A DNA stretch of 64,000 nucleotides from Brevundimonas vesicularis. Its GTDB lineage: Bacteria; Pseudomonadota; Alphaproteobacteria; Caulobacterales; Caulobacteraceae. The notes below the pieces were generated by a model. It saw only the letters and a list, made by a program, of their open reading frames with translations, did not search any database and was not told the origin of the DNA. This document shows positions 1-9,327 of this stretch, piece by piece (position 1 is the first letter of the stretch; each line of letters begins with the position of its first letter). The translations under genes and the position numbers were made by a program. Location: contig NZ_CP115671.1 of assembly GCF_027886425.1 (NCBI RefSeq), positions 2,170,001 through 2,234,000 of the forward strand, in the 5' to 3' direction.

Positions 1-965
1 TGGGCTATTGGGAAAGTCCCGATCTGCGCAATCGGATCGCGCGCCTCTACGACGAGCGATACGGCGTCGCCGTCGATCCCAATCGCATCCTGCTGACCTG
101 CGGGGCCTCACCAGCCCTGGTGCTGGCGCTCAGCACCCTGTTCAAGCCCGGCGATCGGATCGCCCTGGCTCGGCCCGGCTATGTCGCCTATCGCAACAGC
201 CTGCGCGCCCTGCATCTTGAGCCGGTGGAGATCGCCTGCGGTCCCGAGACCCGGTTTCAGCTCACCGCCGCCCAACTCCAGGCGCTGGATCCCGCCCCTG
301 CAGGCATCATCATCGCCAGCCCCGCCAACCCGACCGGCACCATCATCCCGGACGCCGAGCTGGCCGCCATCGCCGAGGTCTGCCGCGCGCGCAACATCGC
401 CATCGTGTCGGACGAGATCTACCACGGCCTCAGCTACGTCGGCCCGACGCCCTCGATGCTGCAGTTTGCGCCCGACGCCGTGGTCATCAACAGCTTCTCC
501 AAATACTGGAGCATGGCGGGCTGGCGCCTGGGTTGGCTCCTGGTCCCGGAGGCGCGGATCGACGCCGCCCGCGCCTATATCGGCAACATGTTCCTGACCC
601 CGCCCAGCCTCAGCCAGCATGCCGGTCTGGTCGCCATGGACGCGATCGATGAGCTGGAAGCCCATATCCAGACCTACGCCCGCAACCGCCAGCTCATGCT
701 GGAGGCCCTGCCCGCACTGGGTCTGCGTAAGATCGCGCCTCCCGACGGCGCCTTCTACATCTGGGCGGACATCGGCCATCTGACGAACGACAGCGTGGCC
801 TTCTGCGAGCATTTGCTGCGCGACACCGGCGTCGCCACCGCGCCCGGCGTCGACTTCGACCCCGTCGAAGGCCACCACTTCGTCCGCTTCAGCTTCGCCG
901 TCTCGACCCCCGAGATCGAAGACGCCTTGAGCCGCCTGCGTCCCTGGTTCGCGGCCCTGGCTTAA
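1..965 (+). CDS. PLP-dependent class I/II aminotransferase (5' end missing)
   Basis: The reading frame is already open at base 3, so the true start lies before the window; about 320 codons are visible. The protein is a fold-type I pyridoxal-phosphate aminotransferase that moves an amino group between an amino acid and a 2-oxo acid in the cytoplasm. Visible family marks are SPANPTGT, the SDEIYHGL stretch with the PLP-contacting Asp and Tyr, the Schiff-base lysine in SFSKYWSMAGWR, and a C-terminal Arg in FVRFSF that usually binds the substrate carboxylate. The substrate cannot be fixed from sequence. Its stop codon overlaps the stop of the convergent histidine kinase inside the palindrome CTTAAG. 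Confidence 0.9.
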   Translation, partial: GYWESPDLRNRIARLYDERYGVAVDPNRILLTCGASPALVLALSTLFKPGDRIALARPGYVAYRNSLRALHLEPVEIACGPETRFQLTAAQLQALDPAPAGIIIASPANPTGTIIPDAELAAIAEVCRARNIAIVSDEIYHGLSYVGPTPSMLQFAPDAVVINSFSKYWSMAGWRLGWLLVPEARIDAARAYIGNMFLTPPSLSQHAGLVAMDAIDELEAHIQTYARNRQLMLEALPALGLRKIAPPDGAFYIWADIGHLTNDSVAFCEHLLRDTGVATAPGVDFDPVEGHHFVRFSFAVSTPEIEDALSRLRPWFAALA

Positions 966-2713
966 GCCGCCTTCGCCGGCGCCGCCGTCGATGTCGCCCG
1001 GTGCAGGGTGTCGTAGAGCTTCTTCGGCTCCAGCGGCTTGGCCAACCAGTCCGTCATGCCGGCCGCGTAGCAGGCCTGCACCTGTTCGGCCTCCGTGCCC
1101 GCGCTGAACCCGATCACCGGGGCGTCCGCATTGGGGCCGTCAGACGCGCGCAATCGCCGTGTCGTCTCGTTGCCATCGATGCCCGGCATATTCACATCCA
1201 TCAGCACCACGTCGAACGCTTTCTCCGACAGCAGCGCCAGCGCCAGATGGCCGTCAGAGGCCGTGGTCAGATCGACATCCAGCGGCTGAAGCACGAGCGA
1301 GATCGTGCGGCGATTGATCTCGTGATCGTCCACGGCCAGGACGCGAAGCCGCCGGGCCAGAACGGGCGCCGCCGTCTCCTGCCCGTCCAAAGCCTGCGTC
1401 CGCTGACCCGCTGGCAGATCGACACATAGGGTGAAGGCCGCGCCCTGCCCCGGCGTGCTCTCGACCGTCAGGTCGCCGCCCATCAACCGCGCCAGTTCAC
1501 GACTGACGGTCAGGCCCAAGCCCGTCCCGCCATAGGTGCGCGCCACCTCGGCGGACCCCTGCGCGAAGGGTGTGAACAGCCGGTTCATCGCGTCTGGCGC
1601 AATGCCGGCGCCCTGGTCGATGACGGTCAGGGTCAGACAGTGCTTCCCGTCGCCACGCGGCGCCGACGCTTCAAGACGGATCGCGCCCGACGGCGTGAAC
1701 TTGATCGCGTTGGACACAAGGTTGTTGATGATCTGGCGCAGACGATAGGGGTCCCCGCGCAGCCACACCGCCTCGCTGTCCACGCCCGACATGTCCAGCG
1801 TCAGTCCCTTGTCCGCCGCCGGCGCCGCCCAGAACCGCACCGTATCGCGCATCAAATCGCCCAGCTCGAAGTCGCGGCTTTCCATCGCCATCGCCCCGGC
1901 CTCCATCTTGGAGTGGTCCAGCAGATCGTTCAGCATGCCGGTCATCAATCGTCCGGCGTCGATGATCAGGTCGGCCGTCTCCTGGCGGTGCTCCGGCGAC
2001 TTGCCATCACGAATGACATGGGCGCCGGCCAGGATGGCGCTGACAGGCGTACGCAGCTCATGGCTGACGATCGCCGCCATCGCCGCGCGATCGGCCATGG
2101 CCGCCTGCGCCTGCTCCAGCCGCGTTTCCGCTTCCGCCCGGGATTTCACCTCGGCTTCGCGTGATCCGTGCACCCGCCAGTAGATGTTCAGCACCATGCC
2201 GACGAACAGGATGGCGGACAGGGTCATGACCACGACCCCGCGGATATCGCCCTGGATCACCTTAATCGCCGGCATCAAGGCCAGCGCCGCCAGATAAGGG
2301 CTGCCGCCGATGAAGAATATCCGACGCGAGGCGATGCCGGACGCGACATTGGTCAATAGCCCGCCCGCCATCGTCAGGGCGGCGAGCGTCACCAGCGCTG
2401 GATGGTTGGTGGACCAGACCATCAGGGCCATCGCGGCATAGGTCGTCGCCATCACAGTGGTGGACGCCAGGGCGACAAACACGGACAGCGGGCTCTGCGA
2501 CGCATCGGCGCGTCTGAACGGCGCCATGGCCCACAGTTCGAACGCCTGAACCAGAACCGCGACCGCCAGCCACAGCGGGACCCATCGCAGCATTCCAGCT
2601 TCGTTCATGGCCCAACCGACCAAGGCGGCCAGCAAAAGCCTGACCGGGACCTGCCTGACCCTCTCCTTGGCGCTGCTGGCCAGGAGAGGCGCGATCGAAT
2701 GAAGAAAGCCCAT
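962..2713 (-). CDS. Hybrid membrane sensor histidine kinase with C-terminal receiver domain
   Basis: About 583 residues. The N-terminal 180 residues hold several hydrophobic segments, so the sensor part is membrane embedded, with no recognisable periplasmic domain. A short coiled coil follows, then HisKA with the phospho-accepting His in SHELRTP (about residue 218), a HATPase domain with the N box NNLVSNAIKF and G boxes GAGIAP and GGTGLGL, and a CheY-like receiver with acidic pair VDD, phospho-acceptor in VLMDVNMPG and conserved Lys in AKPL. No partner regulator gene is adjacent, so output probably passes to a phosphotransferase elsewhere. I chose ATG 2713, which has a G-rich stretch just upstream; a GTG at 2728 is the alternative. 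Confidence 0.92.
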   Translation of the reverse strand: MGFLHSIAPLLASSAKERVRQVPVRLLLAALVGWAMNEAGMLRWVPLWLAVAVLVQAFELWAMAPFRRADASQSPLSVFVALASTTVMATTYAAMALMVWSTNHPALVTLAALTMAGGLLTNVASGIASRRIFFIGGSPYLAALALMPAIKVIQGDIRGVVVMTLSAILFVGMVLNIYWRVHGSREAEVKSRAEAETRLEQAQAAMADRAAMAAIVSHELRTPVSAILAGAHVIRDGKSPEHRQETADLIIDAGRLMTGMLNDLLDHSKMEAGAMAMESRDFELGDLMRDTVRFWAAPAADKGLTLDMSGVDSEAVWLRGDPYRLRQIINNLVSNAIKFTPSGAIRLEASAPRGDGKHCLTLTVIDQGAGIAPDAMNRLFTPFAQGSAEVARTYGGTGLGLTVSRELARLMGGDLTVESTPGQGAAFTLCVDLPAGQRTQALDGQETAAPVLARRLRVLAVDDHEINRRTISLVLQPLDVDLTTASDGHLALALLSEKAFDVVLMDVNMPGIDGNETTRRLRASDGPNADAPVIGFSAGTEAEQVQACYAAGMTDWLAKPLEPKKLYDTLHRATSTAAPAKAA

Positions 2714-2728
2714 AATACCCCCGTTCAC

Positions 2729-2869
2729 CGCCTGACGTTAGGTCAAGAGGGCGAACAGGACGTAAACCTGAGCCGTTGGGCGGCTACGGGACATTCCCTA
2801 TGGCCGCGTTTACCGTCCGAAATCTTCTGGGCGGCAAAACAGCGTCAGTAGCGTAGCGTTGAGTACCCC
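2729..2869. other. Intergenic stretch before an orphan plus-strand terminator
   Basis: No protein gene is supported here. It lies between the start of the histidine kinase and the end of gmk, both on the minus strand, yet it is followed by a plus-strand intrinsic terminator. It presumably carries the kinase promoter on the minus strand and may encode a short plus-strand RNA. Confidence 0.3.
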
Positions 2870-2910
2870 ACAGCGCCGCAGGTCCCCACGGCTTGTGGCG
2901 CTGTTTTTTT
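2870..2910 (+). terminator. Intrinsic terminator on the plus strand with no plus-strand gene before it
   Basis: Perfect 8-bp stem ACAGCGCC / GGCGCTGT (2870-2877 with 2897-2904) followed by a run of T up to 2910. The T-run is on the plus strand only; the minus-strand version of the hairpin has no T-run. It abuts the gmk stop codon. Confidence 0.6.
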
Positions 2911-3551
2911 CAGACGGCTTCGTTCAGAAGGGCGGCCTTGTAGTCGCCGACCCACAGGTTCCTGAACCGGCGCGAACGCTCAGCGTGATAGATGTGAGCC
3001 AGTTCGGCGTAGGACCGGTCGAAGTCCTCGTTCACCAGTACATAGTCAAAGGCGTCGCAGTGTTCGATTTCGCCCTTGGCGTTGGCCACACGTCGCTCGA
3101 TCACGTCGTCGGCGTCCTGTGAGCGGGTGACGAGACGGCGACGCAGCTCTTCCAGGCTGGGCGGCAGGATGAAGACGCGCACGGCGTCCTCGGGACATTT
3201 CTCGGCCACGTCGCGCGCGCCCTGCCAGTCGATGTCGAACAGGACGTCGCGTCCCTCGGCCAGCGCCTTGTCCACAGGCCCACGCGGGCTGCCGTAGCGA
3301 TTGCCGTGGACGTCCGCCCATTCCAGGAAGGCGTCCTCGTCGATCAGGCGCTGAAACTCGTCATGGCCGACGAAGTTGTAGTCGCGCCCATGCACCTCGC
3401 CTGGCCGAATGCCGCGCGTGGTCATGGAGACGGACAGCTCCAGACCACCGTGATCGGCCATCAACCGGCGGCACAGCGAGGTCTTGCCGGCGCCCGAAGG
3501 ACTGGCGACGATCAGGAGGACGCCCCGGCGGGGGCTGCGTTCATTCGACAT
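2910..3551 (-). CDS. gmk: Guanylate kinase
   Basis: 213 residues, the usual length. Phosphorylates GMP to GDP with ATP, feeding GTP and (p)ppGpp pools in the cytoplasm. The P-loop SPSGAGKTSL lies near residue 20, followed by the GMP-binding segment STTTRG-like MTTRGIRPGEVHGRDYNFV and FLEWADVHGNRYG, then the Walker-B-like DVLFDIDWQGA. I chose the ATG at 3551 because the protein then begins just before the P-loop; it overlaps the yicC stop by 11 bases, so the two are probably translationally coupled. Last gene of the fab-mltG-yicC-gmk run. Confidence 0.96.
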   Translation of the reverse strand: MSNERSPRRGVLLIVASPSGAGKTSLCRRLMADHGGLELSVSMTTRGIRPGEVHGRDYNFVGHDEFQRLIDEDAFLEWADVHGNRYGSPRGPVDKALAEGRDVLFDIDWQGARDVAEKCPEDAVRVFILPPSLEELRRRLVTRSQDADDVIERRVANAKGEIEHCDAFDYVLVNEDFDRSYAELAHIYHAERSRRFRNLWVGDYKAALLNEAV

Positions 3552-4425
3552 TCTGGACCTGCTCACGCAACTGTTCGATGACGGCCTTGAGCTCCAGGCC
3601 GATTCCGGTGAGCGCGGTCGTAGCGGATTTCGAGCACAGCGTGTTGGCCTCACGCATGAATTCTTGCATCAGGAAGTCGAGTTTCCGCCCGGCGGGCACC
3701 GAGGCCACAAGCTGACGCGCCGAGGCGACATGGGCGGTCAGCCGATCCAGCTCCTCGCGCACATCGGCCTTGGTCGCCAGAGCGGCTGCTTCCAGAAAAA
3801 TCCGGTCCTCAAGCCCCGGCGCATCGGGCGCCAGTTCGGAAATTCGGCGGGTGAAGCGATCGCGAATAGCCTCGACCTGCGCGGCCGCCTCACCTTCCGC
3901 CTGGGCGACCAGCGCCTCGATCCGAGCGATGAATTCGTCCAGCACCGGCGTCAGTTGCGCGCCCTCGTTCTGGCGTGACGCCTTCAGCGCATCCAGCGCC
4001 TCTTCGACTGTGCGGGTCATGGCCGCCTCGACCGCCGCCCGCGCCTCGGGATCGTCCGCCTCCTCGGGCGCCTCGATCACGCCGCGCAGGGCCAGCAGGC
4101 CGTCGGCGGACGGCGGCGTTGCGCCGTCTTCAGCCAGTTCGTTCGCCAGCGTCAGATAGCGCGCCAGCACGGCGGCGTTGATTGTGACTGCCGCCTCGCC
4201 GGCTTCGGCTCGCTTGGCCTGAACGCCGATGGTGACCTGACCCCGCGCGAACCGCGCCTGGCCGGCCGCCTTGGCTGCGCGCTCCAGCCCGTCGAAACCG
4301 TTTGGCCCACGGAATCGGACCTCCAGATTGCGCCCATTGACCGAGCGCGCCTCGACCGACCAGGTCCAGCCTTCGCCGGCCCCGTCGGCCCGGCCGAAGC
4401 CGGTCATGCCAGATAGCGTGCTCAT
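3541..4425 (-). CDS. YicC family protein (putative endoribonuclease)
   Basis: 294 residues. Starts with the family signature MTGFGRA near residue 6 and ends in the conserved helical DUF1732 region with SVPAGRKLDFLMQEFMREANTL and the TALTGIGLELK stretch. E. coli YicC has been described as an endoribonuclease; I infer the same activity here only from family membership. ATG at 4425 overlaps the mltG stop as ATGA, and its own stop overlaps gmk, an arrangement common in alphaproteobacteria and typical of coupled translation. Confidence 0.93.
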   Translation of the reverse strand: MSTLSGMTGFGRADGAGEGWTWSVEARSVNGRNLEVRFRGPNGFDGLERAAKAAGQARFARGQVTIGVQAKRAEAGEAAVTINAAVLARYLTLANELAEDGATPPSADGLLALRGVIEAPEEADDPEARAAVEAAMTRTVEEALDALKASRQNEGAQLTPVLDEFIARIEALVAQAEGEAAAQVEAIRDRFTRRISELAPDAPGLEDRIFLEAAALATKADVREELDRLTAHVASARQLVASVPAGRKLDFLMQEFMREANTLCSKSATTALTGIGLELKAVIEQLREQVQNVE

Positions 4426-5582
4426 CGGGGCCCCTGCGTCGCGCCGGCCGGAAGGGTGATCGTCGCCTGACCATTCTCGATCGACGCGGCGGCCGGCTCG
4501 GTCGTCATCGGCGCCGCGCTGGTCCCCGGTGTTGCGGGCGGCGTGGCCTCCGGCGGCAAGCCCGCCTTTTGGCGCTCGATCTGACGCCACCGCGCGACGT
4601 TTTGCAGATGCTCGTCATAGGTCAGGGCGAAGGCGTGTCCGCCGGAGCCATCCGCCACAAAGAACAGGGCCGGATCAGCCGGCGGGTTCAACACGGCCTT
4701 GACCGCCTCCTTGCCCGGATTGGCGATCGGCGTCGGCGGCAGCCCGTTGATCTGGTAGGTGTTCCACGGCGTCTGAGCCAGTAGCTCCGAGCGCCGGATG
4801 CCGCGCCCCAGCGGCCGACCCTTCGTCACGCCGTAGACGATGGTCGGATCGCTCTCCAGCCGCATCCCCGCCCGCAGACGGTTCGTGAACACCGCCGCGA
4901 CACGCGGTCGTTCCGCCGCCAGCGCGGTTTCCTTCTCCACGATAGAGGCCAGAATCACAGCCTCTTCCGGCGTGCGCGCCACGGTCGCGGGCGACCTCTG
5001 GCTCCACAGCAGACGCAGGTTCTCGGTCGCCGCGCGCTGCATCCGGTCGATCACCGACTGGCGCGTGTCGCCGCGCGAAACCTCATAGGTGTCAGGCCAC
5101 AGGCTGCCTTCCTTGGGCGTTTCGGCGACCGTCCCGGTCAGCACGGCCTCCTTGTTCAGGATGTCCACCGCCTGCAACGACGACCAGCCCTCTGGCAGGG
5201 TCACGAAATGGCGCACCACCCGCCCCTCGACCAGCAGGTTCAGCACCCCGGCCAAGGACGTGCCGGACGGCACCTCGTATTCGCCGGCCCTCAACCGACG
5301 ATCCGCGCCCGTCAGGGTCGCCGCCGCACGGAACAGGTCCGTCGAACGGATCACACCCGCCGCCTTCATCCGCGCGGCGATGGCCGAGACGCCGGACCCG
5401 CTGGGCAGGGTGACCACCGTCGTCTGGCCCTGCCGCGCGGACGGTCCCGGCGCATAATAGACCGCCCAGACGGCGATCAGCGCCACCAGCAGGAACAGGC
5501 CGAAGGTCGCGGACGCCGTCAGCAGCGAGACCGTAAAGCCCGACCGCCCGCTGGATTTCTCGACCCGCCCGCGCCCGAACAT
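4422..5582 (-). CDS. mltG: Endolytic murein transglycosylase MltG
   Basis: 386 residues. Cuts nascent glycan strands in the periplasm at the inner membrane. One N-terminal transmembrane segment (about residues 18-45) is followed by a LysM-like segment and the YceG catalytic domain with the catalytic Glu in ILASIVEKET, then RLRAGMRLESDPTIVYG. After the domain there is an Ala/Pro/Thr-rich tail of roughly 60 residues that most family members lack. The ATG lies one base after the fabF stop, so it is cotranscribed with the fatty-acid genes, a standard arrangement. Confidence 0.94.
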   Translation of the reverse strand: MFGRGRVEKSSGRSGFTVSLLTASATFGLFLLVALIAVWAVYYAPGPSARQGQTTVVTLPSGSGVSAIAARMKAAGVIRSTDLFRAAATLTGADRRLRAGEYEVPSGTSLAGVLNLLVEGRVVRHFVTLPEGWSSLQAVDILNKEAVLTGTVAETPKEGSLWPDTYEVSRGDTRQSVIDRMQRAATENLRLLWSQRSPATVARTPEEAVILASIVEKETALAAERPRVAAVFTNRLRAGMRLESDPTIVYGVTKGRPLGRGIRRSELLAQTPWNTYQINGLPPTPIANPGKEAVKAVLNPPADPALFFVADGSGGHAFALTYDEHLQNVARWRQIERQKAGLPPEATPPATPGTSAAPMTTEPAAASIENGQATITLPAGATQGPR

Positions 5583-5583
5583 C

Positions 5584-6855
5584 TCAGTCGACCTTCTTGA
5601 AGATCACCGAGGCGTTGGTGCCTCCGAAGCCGAAGCTGTTGGACATTGCCACATCGATCTTCATCGGCTTGGCGGTGTTGGGGACCAGGTCGATGGGCGT
5701 TTCCATCTCGGGGTCGCCCAGATTGATCGTCGGCGGCGCGATCTGATCGCGGATGGCCAGCACGCAGAACGCCGCCTCGATGGCGCCCGCCGCGCCCAGT
5801 AGGTGTCCGGTCATCGACTTGGTCGAGGAGACGGTCAGGTTCTGCGCATGATCGCCGACCAGCCCCTCGATCCCCTTCAGCTCGATCCAGTCGGCCATGG
5901 TCGAGGTGCCGTGGGCGTTGACGTAGTCCAGGTCGGACGGCTGCAGACCGGCCCGTTTCAGCGCCGCCTTCATGGCCCGCACCCCGCCCTCGCCGTCCTC
6001 GGACGGGGCGGTGATGTGATAGGCGTCGCCGCTCATGCCGTAGCCCACGACCTCGGCATAGATCTTGGCCCCACGTGCCTTGGCGTGTTCGTATTCTTCC
6101 AGCACCAGGATGCCGGCGCCTTCGCCCATGACGAAGCCCGCATGTCCGCGGTCATAGGGACGCGACGCCTTCTCCGGCGTATCGTTATAGGCGGTGCACA
6201 ACGCCTTGCAGGCCAAAAAGCCCGCGATGCCGATCGGCACGACCGAGCTTTCGGCCCCGCCCGCCACCATCACGTCCGCGTCGTCCAACGCGATCATCCG
6301 GGCCGCATCGCCGATGGCGTGGGCGCCGGTGGCGCAGGCGGTCACCGCCGCATGGTTCGGCCCCTTCAGGCCATGACGGATCGAGATTTGGCCACCGGCC
6401 AGATTGATCAGAGCGCTGGGAATGAAGAAGGGGCTGACGCGACGCACGCCCTGTTCCTTCAGCACGATGGCCGTGTCGGCGATGGGGCCCAGGCCGCCGA
6501 TGCCGGAGCCGACCATTACGCCGGTGCGCTCCTTGTCCTCGTCCGTCTCGGGCTTCCAGTTGGCATCCGCCAAGGCCTCATCCGCCGCCGCGATGGCGTA
6601 CAGGATAAAGTCGTCGACACGCTTCCTGTCCTTGGCGGACATGATCTTCTCGGGATCGAAGTCGCCTTCGCCGCCGCCGCCGCGTCCATCGACGCTCGGC
6701 ACTTCGCCGGCGATGGTGCAGCCATAACCCGTAGTGTCGAACGACGTGATCGGGCCGATGCCCGAGCGTCCCTCGACGATGCCCTTCCAGCTCTTCTCGA
6801 CGCCCCAACCCAGGGGGGTCAGCAGACCGATGCCCGTAACGACGACGCGGCGCAT
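5584..6855 (-). CDS. fabF: 3-oxoacyl-ACP synthase II (KAS II)
   Basis: 423 residues. Condenses malonyl-ACP with acyl-ACP during fatty-acid elongation. Catalytic triad visible: Cys near residue 174 in TACATG, His in NAHGTSTMADW and His in SMTGHLLGAAG; the FGFGGTN motif closes the protein. The start is ATG 6855, which gives the canonical MRRVVVTGIG beginning. A Gly-rich insertion (VDGRGGGGEGD) near residue 58 is slightly longer than in E. coli FabF. Sits between acpP and mltG in the fab operon. Confidence 0.97.
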   Translation of the reverse strand: MRRVVVTGIGLLTPLGWGVEKSWKGIVEGRSGIGPITSFDTTGYGCTIAGEVPSVDGRGGGGEGDFDPEKIMSAKDRKRVDDFILYAIAAADEALADANWKPETDEDKERTGVMVGSGIGGLGPIADTAIVLKEQGVRRVSPFFIPSALINLAGGQISIRHGLKGPNHAAVTACATGAHAIGDAARMIALDDADVMVAGGAESSVVPIGIAGFLACKALCTAYNDTPEKASRPYDRGHAGFVMGEGAGILVLEEYEHAKARGAKIYAEVVGYGMSGDAYHITAPSEDGEGGVRAMKAALKRAGLQPSDLDYVNAHGTSTMADWIELKGIEGLVGDHAQNLTVSSTKSMTGHLLGAAGAIEAAFCVLAIRDQIAPPTINLGDPEMETPIDLVPNTAKPMKIDVAMSNSFGFGGTNASVIFKKVD

Positions 6856-7006
6856 GGTGCGTGCTCCCTTATCTCCAGCCCGACCCTTCGGAATCATTGC
6901 GGATTCGCGCAGGTCAGAAACAGTAAAGGCCGCCGGGCGTCTCCGCTAGGAGCGCCGGGCGGCCCTGTGAACCGTCAGCCTGTTCGGCCGATATCGGCGA
7001 CTGAGA

Positions 7007-7246
7007 TCAGCCGGCCGACTTTTCGTCGATGAACTTGACCGCATCGCCGACCGTCTGGATGTGCTCGGCGGCGTCATCCGGGATCTCGATGTCGAATTCT
7101 TCTTCGAAGGCCATCACCAGCTCGACGTTGTCGAGCGAGTCGGCGCCCAGGTCGTCGATGAAGCTGGCCTTTTCGGTGACCTTGTCCGGATCGGCGTCCA
7201 GATGGTCGATGACGATCTTGCGAACGCGCTCGAGGGTGTCGGACAT
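7007..7246 (-). CDS. acpP: Acyl carrier protein
   Basis: 79 residues, strongly acidic, the normal ACP length. Carries growing acyl chains on a 4'-phosphopantetheine attached to the Ser of the [10 protein letters not shown] motif (Ser37). The helices flanking this site, DDLGADSLD and [13 protein letters not shown], are nearly identical to canonical AcpP. It lies between fabG (180-base gap) and fabF (151-base gap); these larger gaps fit an extra promoter for this abundantly made protein. Confidence 0.98.
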   Translation of the reverse strand: MSDTLERVRKIVIDHLDADPDKVTEKASFIDDLGADSLDNVELVMAFEEEFDIEIPDDAAEHIQTVGDAVKFIDEKSAG

Positions 7247-7425
7247 GAGTGTCTCTCTGCCTGTTTGAAATCGCCGTAGAGGCGGGGGTAGCTCAGAAAT
7301 CGCCGTCTCACGGCAGCGAAGGCGACGCAAGCCCGAAAGCCCGAACCGCCGACGCATTCAACCCTTTAGCACAGGCTTTCGGGCTGGAAATAGTCTGTTG
7401 CGCGACGTGATAAGGGCCGCGGCGC

Positions 7426-8166
7426 TTAAATCATCGCCATTCCGCCGTTCACATGCAGGGTCTGGCCCGTCACATAGGCGGCTTCGTCGGACGACAGATA
7501 GACGGCGGCGGCGGCGATCTCGTCGCCCGAACCCAGTCGGCCCGCCGGAATCCGGCCCAAGATGGTCTCTCGCTGCTGATCGTTCAGGACGTCGGTCATC
7601 GGCGAGGCGATGAAGCCCGGCGCGATGCAGTTGACCGTGATGCCGCGCGAGCCGACCTCCTGCGCCAGCGACTTGGAAAAGCCGATCATCCCGGCCTTGG
7701 ACGCCGAATAGTTGGTCTGGCCCGGATTGCCGGTCACGCCGACGACCGAGGTGACGCCGATGATTCGCCCCGAACGGCGCTTCATCATCCCCTTCACCGC
7801 CGCGCGGGTCAGGCGGAAATAGCTCTCCAGGTTGACGGTCAGGACCGACTGGAAATCCTCGTCCTTCATCCGCATCAGCAGGCCGTCCTTGGTAATGCCC
7901 GCATTGGCCACCAGGATATCCAGCGGCGCGCCCGCCGCCGTTTCGGCTGCGTTGACCAGATTGTCGACCGATTCCGGGTCCGACAGGTTCGCCGTGGCGA
8001 AATGCGCCCGCTCCCCCAGCTCCTTGGCCAGATCGGCCAGCACGGCCTCGCGCGTGCCTGACAGCACCACCGTCGCGCCCTGGGCATGCAGCGCCCGCGC
8101 CACCGCCCCGCCGATCCCGCCCGTCGCACCGGTCACCAGCGCGGTCTTGCCTGCAAGATTGAACAT
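7426..8166 (-). CDS. fabG: 3-oxoacyl-ACP reductase
   Basis: 246 residues, classic short-chain dehydrogenase. Reduces 3-oxoacyl-ACP with NADPH. Nucleotide-binding motif TGATGGIGGA near residue 14, NAG at about 88-90, and the catalytic Ser / Tyr-x-x-x-Lys in TSVVGVTGNPGQTNYSASKAG. Its place between fabD and acpP makes FabG the clear assignment among the several SDRs in this window. Confidence 0.97.
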   Translation of the reverse strand: MFNLAGKTALVTGATGGIGGAVARALHAQGATVVLSGTREAVLADLAKELGERAHFATANLSDPESVDNLVNAAETAAGAPLDILVANAGITKDGLLMRMKDEDFQSVLTVNLESYFRLTRAAVKGMMKRRSGRIIGVTSVVGVTGNPGQTNYSASKAGMIGFSKSLAQEVGSRGITVNCIAPGFIASPMTDVLNDQQRETILGRIPAGRLGSGDEIAAAAVYLSSDEAAYVTGQTLHVNGGMAMI

Positions 8167-8254
8167 TTATGTCTCTCCGAAGTGGCGAGTGATTAGTGTC
8201 GAGTGGCGAGGAAAAGCAAAGTCGCGTGACGAAGCCGTCGCCACGCGTCCCGCG

Positions 8255-9196
8255 TCAGCCCTTGGCGAACGCTTCCAACTCTTCGGGCGTATTCAGCGGC
8301 AAGGCCTCGGCGTCCGGTGCGATCCGCTTGGCCATGCCGGTCAGCACCTTGCCCGAGCCGATCTCGACAAAGCGCGTCACGCCGCCTTCGGTCGCCATCC
8401 ATTCCATGCTCTCGCGCCAGCGCACCCGGCCGGTGACCTGTTCGACCAGCAGGCGGCGGATGACTTCCGGATCGCTCTCGGGCCGCGCCAGGACGTTGGC
8501 GACGACAGGCACGACCGGCGCGACAATCTTCGCTTCGGCCAGGGCGGCGGCCATCTCGTCGGCCGCCGGCTGCATCAGCGGGCAGTGGAAGGGCGCCGAG
8601 ACGTTCAGAGGAATGGCCCGCGCGCCCAGTTCCTTGGCCTTCTCGATGGCCCGGTCCACTGCGGCCTTCTCGCCTGAGATGACGATATTGCCGTTGTTGT
8701 TGTCATTGGCGACCACGCAGACGCCGATTTCCGAACCGGCCGCCGCCGCTGCTTCCGCCAGCGCCAGATCGGTCTTGGGCCCGATCAGCGAGGCCATCGC
8801 CCCCTGCCCCACCGGAACCGCGCGCTGCATGGCCTGACCACGCAGTTTCAGCAGCCGCGCCGTGTCCGACAGCGAGATCGCCCCCGCGGCCGCCAGGGCC
8901 GAATATTCGCCCAGCGAGTGACCGGCCACATAGGCCGCGCTCGCCACGTCAAAGCCGAATTCGGTCTTCAACGCCCGGATCGCCGCCACGGACACCGCCA
9001 TCAATGCAGGCTGGGCGTTCTCGGTCAGGGTCAGTTGATCCTCGGGGCCTTCGCGTATCAGCACCGACAGCTTCTGGCCCAGCGCCTCGTCCACCTCGGC
9101 GAAGACGTCGCGAGCGGATTGGAAAGCGTCCGCCAACGGCGCGCCCATGCCGACGGCCTGGCTGCCCTGCCCCGGAAACAGAAGTGCGAGGGTCAT
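8255..9196 (-). CDS. fabD: Malonyl-CoA:ACP transacylase
   Basis: 313 residues. Transfers malonyl groups from CoA to ACP. Motifs: FPGQGSQAVGMG at the N-terminus, the nucleophile Ser94 in GHSLGEYSAL, the malonyl-binding Arg in LRGQAMQRAVP, and the catalytic His in SAPFHCPLM. First gene of the fab cluster in the direction of transcription; the 130 bases upstream of it are the likely main promoter region. Confidence 0.97.
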   Translation of the reverse strand: MTLALLFPGQGSQAVGMGAPLADAFQSARDVFAEVDEALGQKLSVLIREGPEDQLTLTENAQPALMAVSVAAIRALKTEFGFDVASAAYVAGHSLGEYSALAAAGAISLSDTARLLKLRGQAMQRAVPVGQGAMASLIGPKTDLALAEAAAAAGSEIGVCVVANDNNNGNIVISGEKAAVDRAIEKAKELGARAIPLNVSAPFHCPLMQPAADEMAAALAEAKIVAPVVPVVANVLARPESDPEVIRRLLVEQVTGRVRWRESMEWMATEGGVTRFVEIGSGKVLTGMAKRIAPDAEALPLNTPEELEAFAKG

Positions 9197-9327
9197 CGAC
9201 CGCTCCCTGAATCATTTATCAAGAGCGCGGACCCGTAAGCCCAGACTTACCCGAGGGCAAGCGGAGGCGGTGGGTGCTTGTGCGTTGAACCGTTTCCACG
9301 ACCGCAGGGATGCTGCCCTGAGAGCGC

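Noticed and set aside
5803..7032. Long plus-strand open frame opposite fabF and acpP
   Set aside because: Antisense shadow of fabF; His/Arg/Gly-rich without domains.
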